From Strongylocentrotus purpuratus (Eukaryota > Echinodermata > Echinoidea > Camarodonta > Strongylocentrotidae), in contig NW_022145604.1 of assembly GCF_000002235.5 (NCBI RefSeq), forward strand, positions 6,049,077 through 6,113,076: a DNA stretch of 64,000 nucleotides, in the 5' to 3' direction. A program made the position numbers and the translations under genes. This document shows positions 33,826 through 44,180 of this stretch, one piece after another. The stretch's first letter is position 1; every line of letters begins with the position of its first letter. Below the pieces are notes generated by a model. That model did not search any database, had not been told where the DNA came from, and saw nothing but the letters and a program-made list of their open reading frames with translations.

Positions 33826-34640
33826 GTATTATGCTGAAATTGTATAGTATTAATGACTGCTTTGAGAGAAATAGTTGTTTTTATACGCTCAAGGGAAGGT
33901 TAGAATTGTGCTATTACCCGAGGCGTGCCGAGGGCAATAGCCCAATTGTAACCTTCCCGAGAGCGTGTAAAAACAACTTTTTCTCGAATATTAAAGCAGT
34001 CATTAATACTTTTATATGCCGAAAAAAAATAGACTAAAAAATAAAAAATAAAAAAACTTTTGTCGAAGATGCGATTCGAACTCTTGCGTACAAAAGGTGA
34101 TGTAACAAAAATCAGCGCATTAAACCTCTCGGCTATCGCGCTCTGTTTCCTCATTTGGCAGTTTTCTCTAATATATACATTAAAATGGATTGACAACGGC
34201 TTCGGTGGTGGATGCTTCGCTTCTGCTCCATTAAACGGGCCCTTCTTTTACTTTTGCAATGCATATTGGCACGAACTTAGATCAAGATCTATCGGCAGAT
34301 GTTGGTTTTTTGTTTTTGGAAGTTTATTTTCGTCTTCATGTCAACAATGCAAGATAAAATTGTCGGTAAGATCGATCGAGATTCAATTGTATTGAAATTA
34401 CCGACCAATTCTTCGCACACGTACGGTATCCTCCATCGCTCAGACCATTTTTTAACATGTAAACCTATGGGGTAACCATGGAGACTGACCTATTTTCCCA
34501 ATAACCATGGTTATTGGGATTTTGAACTGTTTTAACCATGGTTACCGGGAATTTACAGGAACAGTTGAAGTTTATGAATGCAATTTCGACAAATCAGATG
34601 GCTGGATTAGTTAAGTGAGGTATATAATATTGATTATTAT
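33826..34640. repeat. Hairpin-bearing repeat, copy 2
   Basis: The flanks are those of the repeat at 30105 (GTTGTTTTTATACGCTCAAG on the left, AAGCAGTCATTAATA and TTTTATATGCCGAA on the right), but the stem at 33894-33957 has a different sequence (GGAAGGTTAGAATTGTGCTA start). It is imperfect with a few mismatches. Distal blocks ATCAGATGGCTGGATT and AACATGTAAACCTATGGG are also shared. It contains a tRNA-like head on the other strand. Confidence 0.6.
34066..34146 (-). repeat. tRNA-like head (degenerate)
   Basis: On the minus strand an A-box-like TAGCCGAGAGGTTTAATGCG is followed about 45 bases later by a B-box-like GAGTTCGAATCGC. The arms do not fold into a full tRNA by eye, so this is more likely the head of a SINE or a tRNA relic than a working tRNA gene. 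Confidence 0.4.
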
Positions 34641-34809
34641 ATAACCACATTTGATGTGCAATTTTTCAAAATGGAAACAAGAACTTATATCTTAAAACTG
34701 CCCTAGAGTGATATGAAGTTGACAATTCGCATCGTAGGCTAGACATTAACCCCCGCTTTTATTAAATTCAATATCGTCCTTTTAGTTTGTTTACGATGCT
34801 TAATGGCCT

Positions 34810-35431
34810 GGTCCCACTGGCCGATGGACACAAAACGTATGCATAAAGGACACAGCGGACGAGCAAAATTTCATCCGCTCCAGAAATGGACAAAATTGAC
34901 GAAAATTTGCGAAAGCAGAACGGAAAATAACGTACGTGGGTAGTATGTAGCGGGGATGTTAAACGGATGTTCATCGGAAGCCTAGCGGATGAAAGCAGAT
35001 GGAAGTGGATGACAGCTTTCAATACTTTATATACGAGATGCATACGCTTACATCCTTTCTATTTCCGTGGTACTAACGATGTATAGACGTTCCATGTACC
35101 TTATCTTTCCTCCCTCGTTCCGTTTTCAGCCGCAGCGTGTGAGTTGCGAGGATGCCCAGACGATGCAGAGAGGATACAGCGGACGTTTAACGGATGATAA
35201 CGGACATAGAACGTTTGTTGCTCGTATTTGTCGCGGATTTACATCGTACACGGCGGAAGTTCATCCGTTCTAAAAGTTTTGTGCAGCTCAAAACTTTTTG
35301 CGCGGATGAAATCACAGTGGACGGATGCTCGATGGATAGAGCGTATGAAACACGTATGCAATGAGTACACAACGGATGCATAGCGTTTTCCAACGGATGG
35401 CAAGATTTGCATCCGTAAGTGCAGTGGGACC
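34810..35431. mobile_element. MITE with GGTCCCACTG ends and internal GCGGATG motifs
   Basis: The ends are GGTCCCACTG (34810) and CAGTGGGACC (35431). The interior repeats short motifs such as AGCGGATGA, AACGGATGT and their complements. There is no coding capacity, and no target duplication was verified. It lies in the aGPCR intron before the TM1 exon. Confidence 0.65.
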
Positions 35432-35483
35432 GATTGAAAACGTGTGATGGTCACCAGTTTTTTTATCTCTCCTTTTTCACCAG

Positions 35484-36020
35484 GGAATTCCGAATTCACT
35501 TGGCCTGACTATAAAAAGCTACATCGGCTACAGTGCAGGGGCGGATCTAGCTTTTTGCTAAGGGGGGGGGGGGGGGGTTTGACCAAAATAATGACGATGC
35601 GGAGCATCGTCCACGAGCCGCGAAGCGGCGATCCGATTTTTTTGGGGGGTGTTTATTTGAACCCCGTAAGTGATGTTTTCCTGGCATCTATTAACACAAT
35701 GGAGACCATAAAAAGCAGTGCATGATAACGTCTTTTTAAATCAAGTAACAGTTTAATACACAGTTATATCCAGAGTTATCATGTCTTTGGTTAAGTTACC
35801 AGATGAGTTGAATATCTTCTCACAATATTTGCACTTGAAAGGGTTTCTCTCCAGCGTGCGTTCTTTTTTTTCTTTTTTTTTTTCTTCTTCTTTTTTTTTT
35901 GGGGGGGGGGGGCCGCCGAAGGGGGGGGGGTTTAAACCCCCTAAACCCCCCGTAGATCCGCGCCTGCAGTGTATCGATCATCAGTCTACTCCTAACTATC
36001 ATAACCTACCCTATCTTTCC
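35484..36020 (+). pseudogene. aGPCR exon: TM1, split by a transposon
   Basis: The exon starts after CACCAG with GIPNSLGLTIKSYIGYS, is interrupted at 35536-35966, and continues SIISLLLTIITYPIF to a GTAAGT donor. Ignoring the insertion and one copy of its 5-bp duplication, the two parts form one hydrophobic helix in a single frame with phases matching both neighbours. That shows the exon was intact before the insertion. Confidence 0.8.
35536..35966. mobile_element. 431-bp element inserted in the TM1 exon
   Basis: The ends are CAGGGGCGGATCTA and its near complement TAGATCCGCGCCTG. A 5-bp target duplication, CAGTG, lies at 35531-35535 and 35967-35971. The interior is low-complexity (G runs, CT-rich tract) with no coding capacity. 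The end sequence resembles hAT-type termini seen elsewhere in the window, though those show 8-bp duplications. Confidence 0.85.
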
Positions 36021-36743
36021 GTAAGTGTACGACAGTTTTTCATTTAATTGTTGAAATGGTCAGCTTTCTCAAAAGTATTACTTTCCCGAAACTACCGAGA
36101 CAGCTGGCTATAGGACTACTCCCCGAAACGTATATTGCAAACACAATATCAATGTAGCTCTTTTCATTCAATTGAAAGTTAGGCCTACCTCTCCTTTAAC
36201 TGTTTGATACCGTTTTAGAACTCTATGTCACATCTTCATCAGATAGCGTATTTAGGAAGGTGTGGGGGGGGGGGGGGTAACTGGCCCTTTTAAACCTCCA
36301 AAGTGCCCCTTATTGTGTTTTGTGACCCCCTTTCAACTTCTTGACTCAATGGACCCTGAAAATAGATTACTCCTGAAAACGTGATAATCTTATCAATATT
36401 TGTTTAGATTTCGGAATTTGCCTCTCAATAACCCCCTTAAAATAAAATCCTGGATCCGCCCTTGTTAGGAGTGTATCTTAACTGTGAAGAGTCAGATGTA
36501 AAAACGAAATTCCATCATTTTCTAATAATCCTATTGTGTTATTTAATTCATTTATAAATTTATTATTTTTATTCATATATTCATCAAATGATATATATAT
36601 TTATCTAACTATTTATTATTTATTTATGACTATATTCATTCATTAAATTCCCTTTTTATCCAACTATTTATTTATTTACGTATATACTCATGTATTTAAT
36701 ATTAATTTATCAATTATCCGATTTTTCTTCTCCCATTATATAG

Positions 36744-37007
36744 AAAGCTGCGGCGGGGTCGTCCGACCCTAATCCACGTGAACCTGTGCGTGGCCATCCT
36801 CCTCCTCCTCGTCCTCCTCATCTCTTCCGTGGCCTTCTGAAAACAACGTCATGGGGTGCCGTGTCGCCAACATCTTCCGTATCTACATCATCCTAGTCTC
36901 GCTGATGTGGAACGGGGTCGAGGCCGTCCACATGTACATGACCCTCGTCAAGGTCTTTACCGCCCACGCTTCGTACTTCGTTCTCAAGGCCGGCCTGGTG
37001 GCTTGGG
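36744..37007 (+). pseudogene. aGPCR exon: TM2 and TM3
   Basis: It encodes PTLIHVNLCVAILLLLVLLI (TM2, matching the aGPCR pattern H-x-N-L-C), then meets TGA at 36838 in that frame. The next frame continues ENNVMGCRVANIFRIYIILV and MWNGVEAVHMYMTLVKVF, the typical TM3 with its Trp and LVKVF ending, to LVAWG at the donor. One base has therefore been lost or gained around 36835. Confidence 0.75.
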
Positions 37008-37009
37008 GT

Positions 37010-38554
37010 AAGGGTTTCAGAGCATCAGCAGTGGTTCACATGCAGGCACATCTCTCGTGGGGGGGGGGGGGGCTTTGGGCTGGGGCGTGGGGCCTCTTAC
37101 CCGAAAATCGACTTTCCCGTTTCTACATTTTCGCGGGGGCGAAAAGAGCGAGCAAAATAATGACACTATTTTTGTGGCAAAAATGCCTGGTCGTCCTCAC
37201 AATTCACTAGATGACGATAGGAATATTACTAGGTATAGCGCACAAAAAATAAGTACAAGAAACACATGTTATTTGATGATTGCAAATGATCAAGCTTAAT
37301 GAAAGCTTCAAAAAACAAAAAACAGAATTGAAATCGGTCAATGCGTTGTGATTTTATACCATTTTTTTGAAATCGCAGAATTACCGAAAAACCTGCCAGA
37401 AATGGTCAAATTGGCAAAAATGGTAAAATTCGACAAATTTGACAACTTAATTCATCACTTTCTCGGACACAAATAATAAATTAAATCATCGAAACTAAAA
37501 TATCATCTTTGTGGTAAAAAATACAAACAAGAAAATTGAAAAAGAAAAATGTCAGATTTGAGGATTTATGACGATTTTCCGAGAAGCCATTCAACAGGCC
37601 ATAACATTCCACAGGGACTGAATTTCAGAGTGAAAAAAGTTTGATGACCCCAGTACAGTTGTGGCTATCTTGAGTGTAAACAACAAATTGATTCAATGAG
37701 TGAAACACATGAGGATATTGCATCTTTGTAGGGGAGTTTTATACATTGAGGTGCATTTTCACCACGCAGAATAGCAGCGCGAGTCAATGGGCGATCAGCG
37801 GGCCATGTCACACAATGGCTGAAAAGACAATATTCTAATTAAATCATTTAACATATTTCCCACATGCCTATAACAATGAAACTACACAGAATTGTAATTA
37901 AAGGTATGCTTGAAATATATGTGAAATAAAAATTTAAAAATATTGTTTAGTTTTTTTAAAATAAATTTACAAAAATTGCTATTTCCACCAAATTACTGAC
38001 TGCTGTTGTGTGTGTGTGTTCGCCGGGCAGACTGTGTGCACAGGCAGTGTGATCACCCTAATATTACATATTCGTGTGTCCCACTTCCCGAATATGAGAA
38101 GATGAGAAGATTTCGGCACCTCACTGCCCTAATGACGTAACGTGATTGTTGCAGAAATATATTTTTCGGAAATCTTATGATGCCGTAAGAGGGGAACAGC
38201 AAACTGAAACACTTAAGGGTATTAACGTGCAAAGGTGGTGACTCTTCTATACACGGGGCCTTCATTTAAAGTCCTGTCCGAGTTACGGGATGTTTTGTTC
38301 TTCACTGTAAGCTACCTTTAATCTATGAAAAAGGTTTTGTTTTTCTTCTGGGTAAGTTTAAAACCCACGATATTTGGTTCAACAGAAAGACGCTTTACCT
38401 ACTGAGCTTACTTGCCTCCTCGAGTGTTATTACATCATACACCCCGGGTTCTTCTTTTCCATCTTACGTCACGTGACAGCTATACCTCTCGTCATTGGTC
38501 CGTCGACCAACCTTTATAATTGATTAATGTCTAATCTATTCTTTTCAATTTCAG
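37010..38554. other. aGPCR intron between TM3 and TM4 exons
   Basis: A G run sits at 37060-37072 and an AT-rich, TGAAATTG-type stretch follows. No gene, paired repeat or RNA was recognised. Confidence 0.4.
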
Positions 38555-41500
38555 GTATACCACTATTCGTCGTGCTCATAGCAGCTGCAGTCAACATTGA
38601 AATCTACGACGGGGTCCTCATCAATTGTACATTCAGGTAACCATGATTACGATCGAAGCCTCAAGTATGGTTGTAAAAATGATGGTGCAATCATTTAACC
38701 CCCGGATTGGAGTAATCGATTACTAAATGTAATAATAGGATTAATGAGAGTTTAGAAAGTTTTGTTTTAATATGTGTTAGGCGCCGGTAAATTTCGTTTA
38801 ATTTTCATGACGAATTTCAGTGATTCTTGTCATCTCATAAAGGCCAGATAAAAGTAATTCCTGGTTTCTCGTCTCCTCTTTCCCTTTCTTCGGCAGGCCT
38901 CATTTTTCTTGTTACGTGGTACTTTTATTTTAAAATAAAATGATGAAAATCTGAGGGCATCTAGAGAATGGTGTTCACAAAAATTGTTAATAATGGCATT
39001 TCACCTTGTTTGTAGCAAAACTGCACAGCTGTTTTTCAGCATCTCTAATGCATGGAATTGAATTAACAAGATCTGTGTCAAACTTGACCGAATGGCATTT
39101 GCACGTACACAAAAAAATTATCAAATATCAAGTAAAACTGAACCCCTTCCTCATTTTCAAAATATCTGACCGAGAATCTAAAAATCAATTCTACTTGGCC
39201 CTTATGTTATCCTATTTGAAGTTATATAGCATACCGATTATGATTCTATTCTATTGTATATCTAATTTCAAGTTGAGGAATAATATTCCGCGCCACACAT
39301 ACAATTAACGTATATTGGCGAGAGACTTCAAACGTCGTTACTGGCATTTGACAAGCTATCTACGTTTTTTTACGCTCGGTGGATGTTGCCAACTAATATT
39401 TATAAAAAATTGTCTATATACATTTAAAGTGGTTTCCCCATGGGGCACAGGGGACAGTGGACCCCCAAATTATTCTGATACCTAACACAGATATGTGCCC
39501 CGTTTCAAACATAAAAACATGTTCTATTCGTGAGAAATGCAAAAGAAAAAGCTAGTGATGCCATGCTCGTTCTATCTCTTTAATTCTCCAGCTGTCGTTT
39601 GAGTACCGTCGCGTTCTACGGTCTTTTCCTAACCCCGATGCTCATCATCGTCCTCTTCAACAGCATCGTATTTGGGCTCGTTCTCCGGGTTATCAGAAAA
39701 ATATATAAAACAGGTAATCTATGAATCTAGGTCTGTTTTACTGTTGGTGAATCCAGGCTATGGCCGGAAAGAAGGGAGGGTTGGAAGTAAGGGAGTGTGG
39801 GGGTAAAAGTCATCAGATATTAGTCCCAAATTCCATGACAAATAGAAATAAACAGAAGGAGAAGCGGAGAAGAAGAAGGAGGAGGAAAGGAAGAAAACAA
39901 GAAGGAGAAGAACAAGAAGATGACAAAGAATAAAAGAAAGAAAGAAGAAGAAGAAGAAGAAAAATTATCATATTTTCAGGAATCGCTGCTTAAAGGAGTC
40001 ACACCAAGAAGCAAAAGTGTATTGAATTGATGCAAAATTCATATCATTGCGAAGGGGAAGCCTTACTGATCAAATACAACAAATTTCCTCTTCAAAATAT
40101 GTTTGGGGCCCGCAGAAATCAACTTTCAAAAATGTTAATTTTGAGATCCAGATTTACTGCCTTCAGCAGTCCTTCGTATGACGTCACTACTGTGACGTCA
40201 CACCCTGGACACGGCTGTCTAGCTGCAGACTAATACACGCGCGACTCCGGTATGCGGCCGGTGCCGAGCTGTTTGTCCAGGGTGTGACGTCACTATTCAG
40301 AGCTCGCTACGCTCGAGTGTTTGGCTTACGTTCGGGGGCGCTTGGGGGTCTAAGAAGTGTCTTGAAAAATTGCATTTTACGCCTTTCCATGATATCTATA
40401 TGATTTCTCAGCAAATTATTCGTGTTTTTCAAGAGAAAATCTTTCCATCCATATGTAATTTGTTCTAATTATCAGTTGTTAGTAAATTTTCTTTATGTAG
40501 CTCCTTTAAAGTAGTGTGATTTTGATGTCAACACCGTGTATCAGATTTCTTTAGATTTGTGTTTATAGCAAAACTGATTTTGCTTTGTTTTTATTCAGTT
40601 GCGATTGTCGCTCTCCTTCACACTCTTAGATGGTAAAAGACGCCATTGAATCAGTTGAAAGGTGCCGTTGCTCTCCTAGTCCTTCTTGGTATCTCATGGA
40701 TCTTTGGCGCGGCGGCCGCCGTCAACTTCACAATCGTTCCGTCAGGATACGAACCCCAAGCTACGGCAAACACTTTTCAGGTCGGTTCACGTTGTAGATC
40801 GTCATTTTATAACCGCCCTTCTCTCCCACTTACTCTCTCTCCTCTCTCTCTCTATCTCTCTCTCTCTCTCTTTCCTCTCTCTCTCTCGCTCTCTCTCTCT
40901 ATCTCTCTCTCTCTCTCTCTCTATCTATCTCTCTCGCTCCCTCTCTTTCTCTTTCTCTCTCTTTCTCTCTCTCTCCTCTTCTCTCGACCCCCTCTCTCCA
41001 TCCTTCTCTCTTTAAAACAAAATCTTTGTTTTCTGCTTCAATCCACTTCCCCTAATTCTCTGTTTCAGTTTTTTCTTTCATCCTTTTTTCTCTTTCTTTC
41101 TTCTTTATTTCCCCCCCTCTTTTTTTCCCCTTTCAAAAGAATCTCGATCGCGTTCTCTCTTGCTCTCTTATCTTAATATTCTCTTTGTTTACCCGTCATT
41201 GTGAAGTATTGTCTCCTTCTTAATTTTAGATGTAGGCTATATTTTTCCAGTGATTTTTTTTCGTCACTCCTAAAAGTCGACGTTGCCATGGTTGCTGTAT
41301 TTTGTCATTGTTTGTCTCCGAAATATTGGTCACCCGACTGGTTCAATTAAAATCATAGCTATTATTCTTAGGCGTTATTGAGGACTCTAGAAAATGCCTT
41401 TTGGGACTTGTACGTCCTAAGATTATTTATTTTACAGAAGGCTATTGGCTATCTCGATACTAAAAATGTCAGGTCATCGTAGTCTTTAGGAAAATGATAT

Positions 41501-41657
41501 GTTAGAAACCACAACTATTCCCCCAAATTTGTTTAATCTATATTTTGTTTTCCTCTCTCTCTCTCAGGCTCTCTTTGCAATCAGCGTTGCTTTCCAGGGC
41601 TTCTTCATTTTTATCTTCCATTGTGCAAGATACCCGGATATTAGGCAACAATGGTAA
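38555..41657 (+). pseudogene. aGPCR exons: TM4 to TM7
   Basis: Exons in phase encode TM4 (IPLFVVLIAAAVNIEIY and INCTF, 38555-38636), TM5 (STVAFYGLFLTPMLIIVLF, 39592-39713), TM6 (LKGAVALLVLLGISWIFGA, 40599-40780) and TM7 (ALFAISVAFQGFFIFIFH, 41568-41657). LGISWIFG and QGFFIFIFH are strong adhesion-GPCR signatures. A TAA at 40634 lies in frame just before TM6. After TM7 the frame stops at 41655 (TAA), while the next frame continues with an acidic tail (NDSDSEEMQTTEEEIQLHSN) to TGA at 41738. Confidence 0.8.
40819..41000 (+). repeat. (CT)n microsatellite
   Basis: About 180 bp of CTCTCT with occasional A or G, directly after the TM6 donor site. Long reading frames across it are an artefact of the repeat. 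Confidence 0.95.
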
Positions 41658-41659
41658 AC

Positions 41660-42330
41660 GACTCTGACTCCGAAGAGATGCAGACGACAGAAGAGGAAAT
41701 CCAGTTGCATTCCAACCGTGTCGACCGGTTCGGGGGTTGACGGCATTCAAGTTACGCGGTTATAGCAGGAACAGTTAGCGGTAAGGGAGAATGTGATGCG
41801 GTAAGCTTCGGCCATCATCGGTAAAACTATGGAACAGGATCTGACTGAGTGCTATCTTAACCGGTGTCACAACAAAAAAGAAACAATGTTTTCAGCCGTG
41901 TCTACCGGTTCGGGGAATGACGGTATCCAAGATGTGTGGTTAGCGGTTAGGGCTAAAGCGACGCGGTTATCTATTTGTCAGTGAAGCTAAACGAAAGGAC
42001 CTGCTACTAAGACTCCGATTCTATACCCGCTTTCACGCGAGAAAGGAAATCAAAATGTATTGTAACCGTGCATGTGACCGGTCTGAATAACGTCATTATC
42101 AAGGACACGGGACTATCGCTGGAACTGTCAGTGGTTAGGGCTCAATTAGCGACAAGGTAACTACCTGCCAACCTCAATAAAATTAGGGAAGTGGAGCCGA
42201 CATAATGCTACGTGACTCCGATCATTTACCGATGTAACAACAATGAAGAGTGTTGCATTCCAACCGTGCCTTCCGGTTCGGGAAACGACGTGAACCCGGT
42301 GACTCGATTAAGCACGAAATGTGAGCGGTT
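41660..42330 (+). repeat. Degenerate 170-195-bp tandem repeat starting in the aGPCR tail
   Basis: The landmark AACCGTGTCGACCGGTTCGG with a following GACGGCATTCAAG recurs in degraded form near 41712, 41895, 42065 and 42262. The first copy overlaps the putative tail codons of the aGPCR. The array therefore seems to derive from the last exon and the sequence just after it. Confidence 0.6.
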
Positions 42331-42975
42331 ATAAACCTTCAAATATGACATTGTCCTTGAGTGTTTGCAACTAGTATAAGACCGGCAATGGAATTTAGTC
42401 AGTACTATTGACATTTTCGACAAATTATGTGTGCTATTTTTAAAGGGTTGTTGCACGCCGTCTATAGTCCAGATGCGACGTGGTATAAAAGGTACGGTGG
42501 GCGGTAGAGTATTTACATACCCAGTAACTGATAGCCGTGAGGGCAATTAGAGCAAACTCAAAACAGTTTTCTTCTGAAACTACGATTCCACATGAAGCTC
42601 AAAACTTTCAATAGAAAGCAATCGTTGACCCCTTCCATGTTTATTGGGCCTGCGAAGTGTCTGCCTTGAAAATTAGTTGATATCTATGAATTTCGACTAA
42701 GAAACGAACATCCGCAGATTGTAGTGTGTAACATCAACAACCGTGATTTAGTTAACGTCGACGGCGGATCCGCGGAAAAGTGGTGAAAGTTATTTGATAA
42801 TCGATCGATTTAGCCAGTGACTTAAAATTGTAGTTGAGTAAAATTGTACGTTTTATACTACATGCAGTGCATTGTAACTTTGTATAGTATATAAATAGTA
42901 TACTCTTGGTATATAATGCCATGCAGAACACATATGCTGTTGTTGTTGTTGTTTTCCTTAGTAGGTTTTACAATA

Positions 42976-43268
42976 CACCAGTTTACGGTAACAACAGTGC
43001 GCATGCGCAGACATGGGCGCCATTTTAACTTACGGGTTTACGCGTAAATTAAGACGGCGCCCATGCAAATATTATGTGAGCGCACAGCGCAGGCAGTGAC
43101 GCAACAATACATGCGCATCTGAAAACATTGATGACACTACCTGCGCTGTGCGCTCACATGATATTTGCATGGGTGCTATCTTAATTTACGCATAAACTAC
43201 TGACCTCTAGAGGTCAATGGTTTGTTTACCCGTAAATTAAAACGGCGCCCATAACCGTAAACCATCAG
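42976..43268. mobile_element. MITE related to the one at 10710
   Basis: It starts CACCAGTTTACGGTAACAAC and shares GTGCGCATGCGCAGACA, GCGCCCATGCAAAT and TTACGCATAAA with 10710-10998, including the long palindrome. The right end (CCGTAAACCATCAG) is partly degraded. Confidence 0.7.
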
Positions 43269-44106
43269 GGCCTATACATGCATGTAAGAAACGAAATTCC
43301 CTGGATATTCGGATCGTATGGGCCTATACCTCCATCAATTATGTTAACGTTGTGTTTTGATTGTGAATTAACAATCGCCATGAAGTAGATGCTGACGAAA
43401 GATACTGTCAATGAAATTATGTTATTTTGTAAGGGTTACCCGTCAAACGTTGAAAATAAGTGGCAATAGGTCAATTATTCTCCTTAACGAAATGAGAAGG
43501 ATCACTTTTATACATGAACTCTGCAATTGATTTATCAACAGCGCCCTCTTGTGTGTCTAAATCAATCATCATGGTGTTGTACTTCCTTGTCCAATTTTCC
43601 ACTTTTCCTTTTGGTTTCAATTCAAAATTTGTCCCTTCAGTGACAGAAATGCGGAAAAACAAAAGCAATTAAAATGGCATCAAGGTTATTGAACCGCCCA
43701 GCAAATCTCTCATGAAGCCTTTATGTTTTTTTGTTTTGTAATATTGTTTTATTGTATTCATTCAGTACAAAATATATAACAAACAAACATACAGCTTCAT
43801 TGATTAACATATATCAAAATATAAAGAAAATTGTACATCTCTCAAAAATACTTAAGATAGTTTAATACACAGTACATAATATTTACATTGAATTATACTG
43901 AACGAATATTATAATTCAAAGAGTATACCTACAGACAGACAGACACACCACACACGCTCACATACTCAGACACACATACAAACTGACATATCCCCCTCCC
44001 CCCTTCATTCCAAATCTCAACAAATCCCCCCTCCCTTCCCGAGCATTCACATCTACATATTTGTTGGAAATCCTGTCTCTTCCTTTTCCTTAAGACCAAA
44101 TTATAT

Positions 44107-44144
<38 letters not shown>

Positions 44145-44180
44145 TCTGAGTCTGAGAAAGAAGTATTTGCCTCGCCGTCC

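Larger units (their letters stand above)
24728..41738 (+). pseudogene. Adhesion G-protein-coupled receptor, 14 traceable exons, broken
   Basis: Exons, each with consensus AG/GT borders and matching phases at nearly all junctions, lie at 24728-25038, 25646-25920, 29503-29727, about 30709-30892, 31289-31434, 32426-32513, 32839-32963, 33444-33482, 35484-36020 (interrupted), 36744-37007, 38555-38636, 39592-39713, 40599-40780 and 41568-41657. In order they encode a hormone-receptor motif, a GAIN-type region, a GPS-like motif and seven membrane helices. Lesions are: TGA at 25886; TAA at 29618 with the useful frame shifting; a frameshift in the fourth exon; a 431-bp transposon in the TM1 exon; TGA at 36838 with a shift between TM2 and TM3; and TAA at 40634 before TM6. 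A one-base loss at 41655 probably cuts off the tail. A few shifts could be assembly errors, but the transposon and the separate stops make inactivity likely. Exons upstream of the hormone-receptor motif were not found. Confidence 0.8.

Noticed and set aside
34066..34146. Functional tRNA gene on the minus strand
   Set aside because: A and B boxes are recognisable, but the stems do not pair well. Kept only as a tRNA-like relic.
40646..41176. 176-codon frame of Ser/Leu repeats
   Set aside because: It starts in the TM6 exon and then reads through the (CT)n microsatellite. It is compositional.
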